Positions 1 through 7,926 of a stretch of DNA of 42,316 bases are shown here, piece by piece. This DNA comes from Caldifarciminota bacterium (lineage in GTDB: Bacteria > Hydrothermota > Tepidihabitantia > B36-G15), in contig QNBE01000003.1 in NCBI GenBank assembly GCA_003645615.1, forward strand, positions 1 to 42,316, in the 5' to 3' direction. Each line of letters begins with the position of its first letter. Position 1 is the stretch's first letter. A program made the position numbers and the translations under genes. The notes below the pieces were generated by a model. It was not told the origin of the DNA and ran no database searches. It was given only the letters and a program-made list of their open reading frames with translations.

Positions 1-392
1 CCACGCTCCTGGTTGAGATAGAGAGGCTTACCGGTTCTGAGGCCACGGTGGCGCTTCTCCTTCTTTATGAATATGAGCCGATCAGGCGGGGTGGTGGTCC
101 GCAGGGCTCGGGTGGAGATCAGGGACTTCCGGCCAAGACCGGTCTTATCTCCCTCTATCCCACCTTAGTGAGTGATGGTTTCACGATTTGCTATGGTCTG
201 GCCCGGCCTGAGGTGGTGCTCATCGACCTCTATGACAGTTCGGGTCGGAGGGTGAAGGAGATCATCAGAAAGGAGCCCTCCGGTTATCACCGGTTATCGA
301 TCCCGACCGGTGACCTTTCTGCTGGTGTCTATTTCTTAAACTTCCAGATTGGAGAGTATCAGAGGATTGAGAAGGTGGTGGTGATCAGGTAG
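1..392 (+). CDS. Partial secreted protein, C-terminal sorting-tail domain
   Basis: The reading frame (first full codon at base 3) is open to the left edge, so this is the 3' end of a longer gene; the GTG at 48 in the ORF track is only an internal codon. The last ~80 residues form a FlgD-like/type-A sorting tail: a beta-strand run with LIDLYDSSGRRV followed by LSAGVYFL and a final basic strand. Such tails occur at the end of secreted proteins in FCB bacteria, where they direct export and surface attachment through a type IX-like system. The function of the missing N-terminal part cannot be seen. It converges with mntP, the stop regions overlapping by 8 bases. Confidence 0.75.
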   Translation, partial: TLLVEIERLTGSEATVALLLLYEYEPIRRGGGPQGSGGDQGLPAKTGLISLYPTLVSDGFTICYGLARPEVVLIDLYDSSGRRVKEIIRKEPSGYHRLSIPTGDLSAGVYFLNFQIGEYQRIEKVVVIR

Positions 393-939
393 TAAGGTGC
401 TCAATCAGGATCTTCACCCCGATCAGGATCAGGATGATACCCCCAACAATCTCGATCCTGGTCTCGAAGAGGTGGCCGATCCGATTTCCGATATAACTGC
501 CCAGAAAAGAGAGGACAAAGGCAACTATCCCGATAATGATCACGGGAGTTATGATTGATACCCCCAAGAAGGCGAAGCTGATCCCGACGGCGAGGGCATC
601 GATACTGGTGGCCAGCGAAAGCATAAGTAGGACCTCAATACGGAAAGGATCGTTTCTCTCCGGCTTGGTAGCAATGGCCTCATAGATCATCTTACCACCG
701 ATAAGTGAGAGGAGGCCAAAGGCGATCCAGTGGTCGAATCCGATGATGAAACCTCTTAGTGACATCCCGGCCAGCCACCCCACCACCGGCATCAAGGCCT
801 GGAACAACCCGAAAAAGATCGCAATCTTGAATGCCTGTCTCAGTCTCAGCGATCTGATCGTCAGGCCACTGGTTATCGAAACCGCAAAACAGTCCATCGC
901 CAGGCCCAGGGCGATCAAAACTACTGCTATCGGGCTCAC
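385..939 (-). CDS. mntP: Manganese efflux pump MntP
   Basis: A 184-residue inner-membrane protein with six hydrophobic segments, the usual MntP size and topology. The first helix carries the family signature as MDCFAVS (usually MDAFAVS) and the fourth carries the repeated ATSIDALAVG; the two acidic motifs come from an internal duplication and line the Mn2+ path. MntP exports excess Mn(II). It is the last gene of the long minus-strand operon and its ATG overlaps the thiL stop by four bases (ATGA), so translation is probably coupled. No Mn-responsive riboswitch is visible in front of it; expression seems to follow the operon promoter. Confidence 0.93.
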   Translation of the reverse strand: MSPIAVVLIALGLAMDCFAVSITSGLTIRSLRLRQAFKIAIFFGLFQALMPVVGWLAGMSLRGFIIGFDHWIAFGLLSLIGGKMIYEAIATKPERNDPFRIEVLLMLSLATSIDALAVGISFAFLGVSIITPVIIIGIVAFVLSFLGSYIGNRIGHLFETRIEIVGGIILILIGVKILIEHLTT

Positions 940-1844
940 CTTCGGAAGTGCTCGTAACCTCTGGGTCTGATCCGCCTCCCCTGAAACCAGATCCCCTCCT
1001 CTGAAATCACTTCCCCAATACGCCAGAATTTTCTCAATCTCTTTTTGCTGGTGAAGATAAGTTCAAAGTCCTCCCCACCGGAGAGGGCGAGTGTCTCAGC
1101 CCGAATTCCAAACTCCTGTTCGAGTCTGATCAATTCGGGATGGATCGGGAGATGGTGGATGCTGATGCCGACTTGGCTCTCCTCAGCAAGATGAGAAAGA
1201 TCGAGAAGGAGGCCATCCGAGACATCGATCATACTGCTTGCCACTCTTTTCAGCTTCTGGCCCAGTTTAACTTGGGGATAAGGCCTCCGATGTCTCTTGA
1301 CACTCTCCCGATACCTCTTCAGTGAGACTCCCCGCTTCAGGACGATTCGACCCGCTTCGGCAAGACCGGTATATCCGGTAAGATAGATATAATCACCAGG
1401 GGATGCCCCACTTCTTAGAACCGGCCGTCGGGTCCGACCGATCGCAAAACCGGAGAGGATCAGCTTACTACTGCGTGAAAGGTCTCCTCCCAAAAGCCTC
1501 ACGCCTGCTTCCTGCAGGGCTCCTGCCACACCGTTAAATATTGCCTTGAAGAAAGAATAGTCGAGATCTGGCTTAATTCCAAGTGAGAGCATAAAACCGA
1601 CCGGTCTTGCCCCGACTGCGGCAAGATCGGAGAGACAGGCAGTGGTGGCCCGGCAACCGACATCTTCCGGGGTGAGATACTTAAGATCGAAATGGACCCC
1701 TTCAACCATCATATCCGAGGTGAGAACAATATCAGGGGGGATAAAACAGCAGTCATCACCGATCCCGATCCACTTACCAGAAAGGGAAAATTTCCTCTTA
1801 AGATATTCAATCAGACCGAATTCACCAATATCTTCAATCTTCAA
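936..1844 (-). CDS. thiL: Thiamine-monophosphate kinase ThiL
   Basis: A 302-residue protein of the PurM/ThiL fold that phosphorylates thiamine monophosphate with ATP to give the cofactor thiamine pyrophosphate. Family marks run in order: GIGDDC near residue 29, SDMMVEGVHF, the CLSDLAAVGA segment, GGDLSRS, IDVSDGL and SGGEDFELIF, which together bind Mg2+, ATP and substrate. Length is normal. It overlaps the upstream OmpA-like gene and downstream mntP by four bases each, so it sits at the tail of an envelope operon with no other thiamine gene nearby; I see no TPP riboswitch. The cofactor role is established for the family; the reason for this location is unknown. Confidence 0.95.
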   Translation of the reverse strand: MKIEDIGEFGLIEYLKRKFSLSGKWIGIGDDCCFIPPDIVLTSDMMVEGVHFDLKYLTPEDVGCRATTACLSDLAAVGARPVGFMLSLGIKPDLDYSFFKAIFNGVAGALQEAGVRLLGGDLSRSSKLILSGFAIGRTRRPVLRSGASPGDYIYLTGYTGLAEAGRIVLKRGVSLKRYRESVKRHRRPYPQVKLGQKLKRVASSMIDVSDGLLLDLSHLAEESQVGISIHHLPIHPELIRLEQEFGIRAETLALSGGEDFELIFTSKKRLRKFWRIGEVISEEGIWFQGRRIRPRGYEHFRR

Positions 1845-2722
1845 TGGATGACAAGTTCAACCTTGGAAAATTTCGGCTCTAAGCCCGGAATAAATCTTGG
1901 AGAGACTTTTAATCCCCCTGGTGGGAGGACCAACCGGTTCTCGAGCTCCTCCCTGATCCTACGACACCACTGGGATGAGAGAGGCTCGGACTGGGTATAA
2001 CAGTAGACGACCACCTCCTTGCTAAAATAGGTCTTCACCTCATTGGCCATCTCATCAAGGAGTTCGGTCGCATCAGCCCGGAGATGGGGGCTGTTCTTCT
2101 TAAAGAGTTCAGATCCAGCGATGCTGACGATATGGCTCGACCCCTCCTGATAGGAGATTCCCCGGATCCAAAGCACCCTTCCGCCAGGGATGCGGGTGGG
2201 ATTCCCGATTGCATCATAGGCGGTAAAGATGAGATTGTAGAATTCACCAGTTATCACCATATCACCTTCATCGGTCCGGCCATCCCACTCCAACCTTGTT
2301 GGGGGAAGCCCTCTTCCTGTGAAGGTTCGAACCGTATTACCCTGGGAATCGCTGATTTCTAACTTCCAACTCGAGACGGTCTGTTCAAAGGTTGGAAAGA
2401 AGAGATAGATTACTCTTTTAAAGAGTCTTGAGACCAAAGGGACCTTGAGGTATTCCGAATGGAGGTAGAGGATTGGGGCATTCAACCGGTCAATAGTGTT
2501 GTAAAGTTCATTATCGAAGATATACCGCTCACCGGCAAGAATGGTATCAATTGGTTCCCCTGGGTTGAATGGAGGTATCACCTCAATCTTTTTCTCATCA
2601 ATAATCTTCTTCTTCTCCCCTTTGATCACCTCCTCACCGATTATATGCTTTCCTTCCTGTGCGAAGAGGAGAAGGGGAAGAAGAACTATGATAGAACGAA
2701 TTTGAAAGTGATGATCCCCCAT
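1841..2722 (-). CDS. Envelope protein with FlgD-like Ig domain and degenerate OmpA-like C-terminus
   Basis: A 293-residue protein with a hydrophobic signal sequence (IIVLLPLLLFAQ, near residues 11-22), so it is exported. Residues ~110-165 form a FlgD-like Ig module (SQGNTVRTF, then LEWDGRTDEG). The C-terminal ~90 residues resemble an OmpA/Pal peptidoglycan-binding domain (FKKNSPHLRADATELLD, then LSSQWCRRIREEL), but the usual Asp and Arg that clasp the peptidoglycan peptide are not clear, so binding is uncertain. It lies directly after tonB in an ExbB-ExbD-ExbD-TonB operon, where a Pal-like outer-membrane or periplasmic partner would fit. The start codon lies inside tonB (37-base overlap); no later Met precedes the signal sequence. 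Confidence 0.65.
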   Translation of the reverse strand: MGDHHFQIRSIIVLLPLLLFAQEGKHIIGEEVIKGEKKKIIDEKKIEVIPPFNPGEPIDTILAGERYIFDNELYNTIDRLNAPILYLHSEYLKVPLVSRLFKRVIYLFFPTFEQTVSSWKLEISDSQGNTVRTFTGRGLPPTRLEWDGRTDEGDMVITGEFYNLIFTAYDAIGNPTRIPGGRVLWIRGISYQEGSSHIVSIAGSELFKKNSPHLRADATELLDEMANEVKTYFSKEVVVYCYTQSEPLSSQWCRRIREELENRLVLPPGGLKVSPRFIPGLEPKFSKVELVIH

Positions 2723-3585
2723 TGGATCTCCCGTTTTACTGAAGGTGGCAGTGGCTCAAACCGCCACTTCCTAAGGGCATTAATAACCGCCTGATCAAGT
2801 TCGGGATAGCCCGAGCTCACCTCGACCAGCATTGAGCTCTTCACCCGCCCATCGGGATAGACCTCAAGTCTGATTACTGTAGTGCCACTAATACCCTGGC
2901 GCAGGGCCCAGGCTGGATAGTCCGGAAGAACTTTCTTCAATATCCTCCGATTGGCGATCGGTCCGGCCACCGAGATCTGGGTGCCAGGGCCAGCCGATCT
3001 GATCTTGGTCGGTATTGCCTCAGATATGTCGATTTCGGTCGGCTGGGTCCGGACTGGAGGGGGCTTATGCTCAATCCGGATCTGGGGTCTTTCCGTCTCA
3101 AGACCGGGAAGTCCTGGCAGACCACCCCCGCCACCGGCACCACGGGGTAGATTTCGAGACAACTCGATCGGCTTCTGCGCCAGAATCTCCTCGGTGGTGC
3201 GCATCCCACCTGCAGCCCGGTCAGCAATCCGGATCACATCCATCATATCAGAACCACCCACCTCCACCTGATCGAGATTGATCTGGGCCTGGGTCCGATC
3301 GAGTCGGGCAGTAAGATCGATCGGTGCCTCAGCTGATGGTGGTGCCGGTGGAGCTCCGGCAAGCTCCTGGGACTCATAGGCCTCTCTTAATGCCCCCCAG
3401 ACACTCCCCTTCTTTATCACCTTGGCCACCTGGGGTTTATAGGTCTGATCAACAAATGTGACCTCATGGATCTCCTCATAGCGCTTCAGCTCGGACTTCG
3501 ATCCAGAGAGAAGGAAGAAGAGGCCGATGTGGAAGAGGATCGAGATGAGGAGTGAAAGGTTGAGCCTCCGATCACCGAACATCAC
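2686..3585 (-). CDS. tonB: Energy transducer TonB
   Basis: A 299-residue protein with the TonB layout: a short cytoplasmic start, one transmembrane helix at ~11-27 (SLLISILFHIGLFFLL), a long Pro/Gly-rich periplasmic spacer (~80-210) and a C-terminal TonB domain (~215-299) with the family run VLPDYPAWA, VIRLEVYPDGRV and ALRKWRFEPL. TonB carries energy from the ExbB/ExbD proton channel across the periplasm to an outer-membrane partner. The gene overlaps exbD2 by four bases, so stoichiometric co-translation is likely. No TonB-dependent receptor is present in the window, so the outer-membrane client is unknown; the neighbouring OmpA-like and PorV-like proteins are candidates by position only. Confidence 0.9.
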   Translation of the reverse strand: MMFGDRRLNLSLLISILFHIGLFFLLSGSKSELKRYEEIHEVTFVDQTYKPQVAKVIKKGSVWGALREAYESQELAGAPPAPPSAEAPIDLTARLDRTQAQINLDQVEVGGSDMMDVIRIADRAAGGMRTTEEILAQKPIELSRNLPRGAGGGGGLPGLPGLETERPQIRIEHKPPPVRTQPTEIDISEAIPTKIRSAGPGTQISVAGPIANRRILKKVLPDYPAWALRQGISGTTVIRLEVYPDGRVKSSMLVEVSSGYPELDQAVINALRKWRFEPLPPSVKREIQWGIITFKFVLS

Positions 3586-3974
3586 TCCTCCTTCGGTTTC
3601 TTGGTCGCACAGGCCATCCGTTTGGCACCATGCTTCTTAACAAGAGCAAGGATATCGAGCACATCCTGATGGTAGACCTCACGATCGGCCCGCACAATAA
3701 CCAGCTGGTAAGGATCAACCGCGAGTGCGGAATCGAGGAAAGGACCAATCGCATCGAAGCTGGTGGGGATGTCATTCAAGAAGAGGCGACCATCCTTGGT
3801 ATAAGTGATGGTAATGCTCTCTTCGGTCTTAGTCTCGGCAGTATGTGCCAATGGAACCTGAACCGGGGTTCGGGTATGGGTCATCACCATTGGTGCAACC
3901 AGGATCATCATCACTACCAGAAGGAGGCCAACACAGGCCATCGGGATGATGTTGATCGTAAAGAGGGTCTTCAT
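3582..3974 (-). CDS. ExbD/TolR-family protein lacking the proton-carrying Asp
   Basis: A 130-residue ExbD/TolR protein: one N-terminal transmembrane helix (~8-32) and a periplasmic domain with the family pattern DGRLFLNDIPTSF and VIVRADREVYHQDV. In classical ExbD/TolR the helix begins I-N-x-T-P-x-I-D, the Asp being essential for proton flow. Here the matching run is INIIPMACV, so the Asp position holds Cys. The adjacent paralogue keeps its Asp. It overlaps both neighbours by four bases. The likely role is as the non-protonatable partner in a mixed ExbD dimer inside an ExbB pentamer. Family assignment is firm; the mixed dimer is inference. Confidence 0.85.
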   Translation of the reverse strand: MKTLFTINIIPMACVGLLLVVMMILVAPMVMTHTRTPVQVPLAHTAETKTEESITITYTKDGRLFLNDIPTSFDAIGPFLDSALAVDPYQLVIVRADREVYHQDVLDILALVKKHGAKRMACATKKPKEE

Positions 3975-4384
3975 CGCTTCCTCAGAAGACAGAGCTGACC
4001 GGCACCGGATTGTTTGGCCAGATCGAGGATCTTGATGACCTCATTATAGATAACATGCTTGTCTGAGGTGATCGTGACTTTCCGCTCCACCGATCGGGCT
4101 AAAAGTTTTGGTAAAAGCTTTTTCAACTTTTCATAAGAGACCTCTTCCTCATTAAGGATAATCCGGCCATCATCGGTGAGATGGATGTTCGCCTTGATAT
4201 CCGAGGCCTGACCTGCCTTGGCCTTAGCTACTGCCGGAGTATTGACGAAGATGCCACTCTCAAAGAAGTAAGGGATGGTAACGATGAAGCCGATCACCAG
4301 AGCGAGGGCAATATCGACCAAGGAGTTAAGGATCAACTCCCCAGGTGTGCTTCCGAACTTATGTCTTCTCCTCGACGCTAAAAT
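3971..4384 (-). CDS. ExbD/TolR-family protein, Asp-containing paralogue
   Basis: An ExbD/TolR protein with a transmembrane helix (LVDIALALVIGF, Asp retained) and a periplasmic domain (DGRIILNEEEVSYEKL, VTITSDKHVIYNEV). The ORF track starts it at TTG 4336, which would leave no cytoplasmic tail. The frame stays open upstream and encodes RRRHKFGSTPGEL, the basic lead-in normal for ExbD. No ATG, GTG or TTG exists there. An ATT at 4384 follows GGAG with a seven-base gap, and I chose it, giving 137 residues and overlapping the exbB end by seven bases. TTG 4336 remains the fallback. It acts with ExbB in the proton channel that powers TonB. Confidence 0.8.
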   Translation of the reverse strand: MLASRRRHKFGSTPGELILNSLVDIALALVIGFIVTIPYFFESGIFVNTPAVAKAKAGQASDIKANIHLTDDGRIILNEEEVSYEKLKKLLPKLLARSVERKVTITSDKHVIYNEVIKILDLAKQSGAGQLCLLRKR

Positions 4385-5094
4385 TTCCAGTCTCCTTCGT
4401 CAGCATAAACCTCAGGCTCTCGATACTCCTCTCTCGGCGCCGGTCTCGGCTCCTCAGGTGGCTTCCGGCTCCGCTTCTTCTCCTCCTGAATCAGAACGAT
4501 AACCCGATCCATGGTTGACTCCATCTGAGTGGCGAGGTCGTTTGATTTCTTGACAAAATAGTTGTAGAAAAATAGGGCCGGGATACCGATGAAAAGACCA
4601 AAGGCGGTAGTAAGCAGGGCCTCGGCAATACCCGCGGAAACCACAGCCGGCCCTCCAGAACCAGTAATGGCGATATTATGGAAGGCCCGGATCAGCCCGA
4701 TCACGGTCCCGAGCAGTCCTAAGAGGGTGGCAGCATTGGCCATGGTACCCAACCCACCGAGATAACGGTCGAACTTGATCTTCTCCTCCAGGATATAAGA
4801 ATAGAGGATCTCCCCAAGTTCTTCAGGAGGAAGATGATTGTTCTCCAGTGCGATCTGGAAGAGGCCACCGATCGGATTCCTGAGCATCCGGGTGAAGTGG
4901 CGTGCCTCCCTCGGCCCTCGATTCCTTAAGATCTGGCGAAAGCGGATAAAGAGTCGCTGGGCATCAAAACCATTACGGGCAAAGTAGAGGAAGCGCTCCA
5001 CCACCAATGCCACAACGACAATCGAAGCCAAGAGTAATAGGAGCATAATCAAACTGCCCCGGAAGATATCGACAAGTGACTGACCGAGGATCAT
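4378..5094 (-). CDS. exbB: ExbB/TolQ/MotA-family proton channel protein
   Basis: A 238-residue inner-membrane protein with three transmembrane segments (~10-35, ~118-140, ~150-178). The second and third contain the conserved ExbB/TolQ core (ATLLGLLGTVIGLIRAF and the AGIAEALLTTAFGLFIGIPAL run) that lines the ion path with the ExbD helix. The C-terminal ~40 residues are charged and Pro-rich (KKRSRKPPEEPRPAP), longer than the E. coli tail. Its ATG follows the TAA of the TPR gene with no gap (TAAATG). With two ExbD genes and TonB directly downstream it forms the motor module of the operon. Confidence 0.92.
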   Translation of the reverse strand: MILGQSLVDIFRGSLIMLLLLLASIVVVALVVERFLYFARNGFDAQRLFIRFRQILRNRGPREARHFTRMLRNPIGGLFQIALENNHLPPEELGEILYSYILEEKIKFDRYLGGLGTMANAATLLGLLGTVIGLIRAFHNIAITGSGGPAVVSAGIAEALLTTAFGLFIGIPALFFYNYFVKKSNDLATQMESTMDRVIVLIQEEKKRSRKPPEEPRPAPREEYREPEVYADEGDWKF

Positions 5095-7926
5095 TTAGCC
5101 CCCTTTCAAGTAACTGATCCGGTTTTTTGCGGCCTGCTGCACTTCTTTTCTGGTTGTGGCCGCAATGATCATCTGATAGATCTTTATCGCCTCGGAGTTC
5201 TTCTTCTCATTCTCAAGGATAATTGCCCACTGGGAGAGGCCTTTGAGGACATAAGGGTTGTCAACCAGATTGAGCTGGGCTAAGTTCCGGTAGTAACCGA
5301 TTGCCCGGGTCTTATCCCCAATATTGCGATAAGACTCGCCAAGGTAGAAAAGGGCCTCGGCCCGTTTATTAACATCGGAAGGCATCACTCCACTCAAGGC
5401 CTTGATCACTCCACTGTAGTCACCTTTATCAAAAAGGATCTTCGCCTTCTCTAAGGCCAACGCCTCTCTATTCCCACCCCGTTTAGCATAGGTATCGAGG
5501 GCACGTAGAGCCTTGGCCTCGAGTCCCAGTTTCCGATAGCAGATGGAGACATTGTAGGCCGCATTCTGGGCATACTCGGATTGAGGAAATGAGTCGGCCA
5601 CAATCTTGAAGTGTTCGAGTGCCTTCTCATATTTTCCGGCATTATAATAGACGGTGGCGAGATTAAAATGACCAGCGGCAGCAGTGGGGTGATCCGGGAA
5701 GTAGCGGACGAAGCGCTCATAGGCATCAATCGCCCTCTGCCAATCCTTCAGATTGACATAACACTCAGCTGCCATTATCAGGGCATCGGCCGCACTCCCG
5801 GAATTGGGAAAGTTAATCGCCACCTTCTCAAACTCCACTGCCGCCTCTTTATACTTCTTATCATCAAAGAGATCGCGGGCGATCTTAAACTGGGCATCGG
5901 CCGCAAGTTCCGATTGTGGAAACCTCTCCACAAACTCCTTCATTGCAGCGGTGTCCTTAAGCCCCTTACGATAGTAGCACATCGCCAACCCTTTGCGGGC
6001 ATTTTCGGCCATCGGATCGGTAACATAGAGATCCAAGAATTTCTGATACTCCCGGATGGCATCGTCATACCTCTTCTGATTATAAAATGCCTGGGCGATC
6101 GCCAGCTGAGAGGCCGGGGCCCATTCTGAGCCGGGATGGAATTCAACCACCCAGCGGAAGATCGCAATCGCCCGATCATATTTGAGCGCCTTGAAATAGG
6201 TATCACCGGTCCGGAATCCGGCCTCAGCAGAAAGTTTTGCTTTGGGACGGGTATTGATGAGACGTTCCCACTTCTCAATCGCCTGAGCATAGTACTCTTT
6301 ATAATAATAACAAAGGCCGGAATAAAAGAGGCCACGCTCGATCACACGATCATCGTAAGGAAACCGATCGTAGCAGCTCTCAAACTGATCGAGGGCCTTC
6401 AGATACTCACCATTATTGAAATAGGCATATCCTAATCCGAGCTTAGCTGCGATCGTGAATGAGGAGTCGTTGGGAAGACCACCAGAGAGAGGTTTTAAGG
6501 CGTTAATCGCCTCGGGATAACGACCTTGATGGATGAGGCAGTAGCCCAGACCAAGACGGGCATAAGGGGTAAGCTCGGTAATCTCCTCCTCTCCACCAAC
6601 CTTCCGATAGAATTCATCCGCATTGCTGTAGCGTCCCAGATAATAGTTCGCTTCAGCCAGGAAATAGTAGATACGCTTCCGCCAGGGTGAGTCATCCTCG
6701 GGATAATCCTTCAGGTATTTACTGCCAAAGCTTGCGGTGATCCGGTAGTTACCCAGTTGATTTTGAATCATGAGATAACTGGCGCAGGCCGGTTCCCGGA
6801 GAGAGGATTTGGGATAGGTTTTGAGAACGTTGAGGAAGTGCTCTGCTGCCTCAGGGAGATGGTTGGTCTTATAGAGAAGATGGCCGGAGATATAATCGCC
6901 GACACTGGAAAGTTCACCGGTCTTGAACATATTGGCAAGCTGTGAGGAGGAGAGGAGCGCAGCCCGATAATCGCCCGAGCTGAGCTGAGACCATATCAGC
7001 TGCAGATTAGCATAAGAGGCGATTGCAGCGTTGGGGAAGTTGGCCCGGACTCGCTGGAAGAAGTTAACCGCCTCCTGGGGGCGATTGAGGGCAGATTTGC
7101 AGAGGCCAACAAAATATCCCGCATGGGCGGCGAGGAGATTATCCGGATTCTTGGTGAGTGGTATTAGCCGCTCCAATGCCGCCGCATACTCGCCAAGATG
7201 GTAAAGAGAGGCAGCTAAGAAATACTGGGCATAATCGAAGAGGGGAGATTTGGGGAAATGGTTGACGAAGTACTCAAGCTTGATTCGGGCTCCGCTGTAG
7301 TCCTGATTTTCAAAGAGGGCCTGTCCGGCTGAGAAGATTGCCAGAGTGGCGAGGTGGGTATTTGGGGCCTCATTAGTAACCTCCTTAAAGACCTTGATCG
7401 CTTCCATTGGCTGTTTCAATCGGGAGTAGGTCTTGCCCAGATAGAATTTTGCTTCAAGCAATGGATTATCCTGGAGCTTGCTCAAGGCCTCTCGATACCT
7501 GCCGTTGAAATAGTAGAAAACCCCGATGGCGAAGTTGGCCCGAGCCTCATTCTGATAGGCGGGATTCTTGATCAGACGGTGGAGGACATCCTGGGCAGTC
7601 TTGAAATCCTTAAGGACGATGGCAGTTATCCCGAGGGCGTAGAGGACTTCGGGACGGAGATACTCCGGTAGGGTCGGGTCTTCGAGCAATTTAGTAAAGT
7701 CGTTACGGGCCTGATAGTAACGACCCAGATTGAAACGGCATTCGGCGAGTCGATACCTTATCTCATACCCGTATTCGCTGTCGCCATAGCGCTTGGCGAG
7801 CTGGGCAAAGTATTTTTCTGCCTGAACATACTCCTTCTGGAGGAAGAGCTGATGGGCAATCTCATACTCTTTGACCAACTTCTCAACATCGATCTTAGCC
7901 AGATAGATAAAAAGAATGAACATCAT
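5095..7926 (-). CDS. Large TPR-repeat protein, CpoB/YbgF-BamD style
   Basis: A 943-residue protein made almost entirely of tetratricopeptide repeats of about 35-37 residues, with repeated patterns such as AEKYFAQLAKRYGDSEYG and AIREYQKFLDLYVTDP. A short hydrophobic start (MMFILFIYLA) suggests export, though it is brief for a signal peptide. Many units end with a FPxS-type turn, typical of periplasmic TPR proteins such as CpoB (YbgF) and BamD. It lies between a PorV-like barrel gene (four-base overlap) and exbB (adjacent), so it probably scaffolds the envelope machine in the periplasm, much as CpoB does for Tol-Pal. The binding partner is not predictable from sequence. Confidence 0.85.
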   Translation of the reverse strand: MMFILFIYLAKIDVEKLVKEYEIAHQLFLQKEYVQAEKYFAQLAKRYGDSEYGYEIRYRLAECRFNLGRYYQARNDFTKLLEDPTLPEYLRPEVLYALGITAIVLKDFKTAQDVLHRLIKNPAYQNEARANFAIGVFYYFNGRYREALSKLQDNPLLEAKFYLGKTYSRLKQPMEAIKVFKEVTNEAPNTHLATLAIFSAGQALFENQDYSGARIKLEYFVNHFPKSPLFDYAQYFLAASLYHLGEYAAALERLIPLTKNPDNLLAAHAGYFVGLCKSALNRPQEAVNFFQRVRANFPNAAIASYANLQLIWSQLSSGDYRAALLSSSQLANMFKTGELSSVGDYISGHLLYKTNHLPEAAEHFLNVLKTYPKSSLREPACASYLMIQNQLGNYRITASFGSKYLKDYPEDDSPWRKRIYYFLAEANYYLGRYSNADEFYRKVGGEEEITELTPYARLGLGYCLIHQGRYPEAINALKPLSGGLPNDSSFTIAAKLGLGYAYFNNGEYLKALDQFESCYDRFPYDDRVIERGLFYSGLCYYYKEYYAQAIEKWERLINTRPKAKLSAEAGFRTGDTYFKALKYDRAIAIFRWVVEFHPGSEWAPASQLAIAQAFYNQKRYDDAIREYQKFLDLYVTDPMAENARKGLAMCYYRKGLKDTAAMKEFVERFPQSELAADAQFKIARDLFDDKKYKEAAVEFEKVAINFPNSGSAADALIMAAECYVNLKDWQRAIDAYERFVRYFPDHPTAAAGHFNLATVYYNAGKYEKALEHFKIVADSFPQSEYAQNAAYNVSICYRKLGLEAKALRALDTYAKRGGNREALALEKAKILFDKGDYSGVIKALSGVMPSDVNKRAEALFYLGESYRNIGDKTRAIGYYRNLAQLNLVDNPYVLKGLSQWAIILENEKKNSEAIKIYQMIIAATTRKEVQQAAKNRISYLKGG

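Noticed and set aside
5611-6129. 172-aa plus-strand ORF opposite the TPR gene
   Set aside because: It is low-information sequence opposite regular TPR repeats with no start signals.
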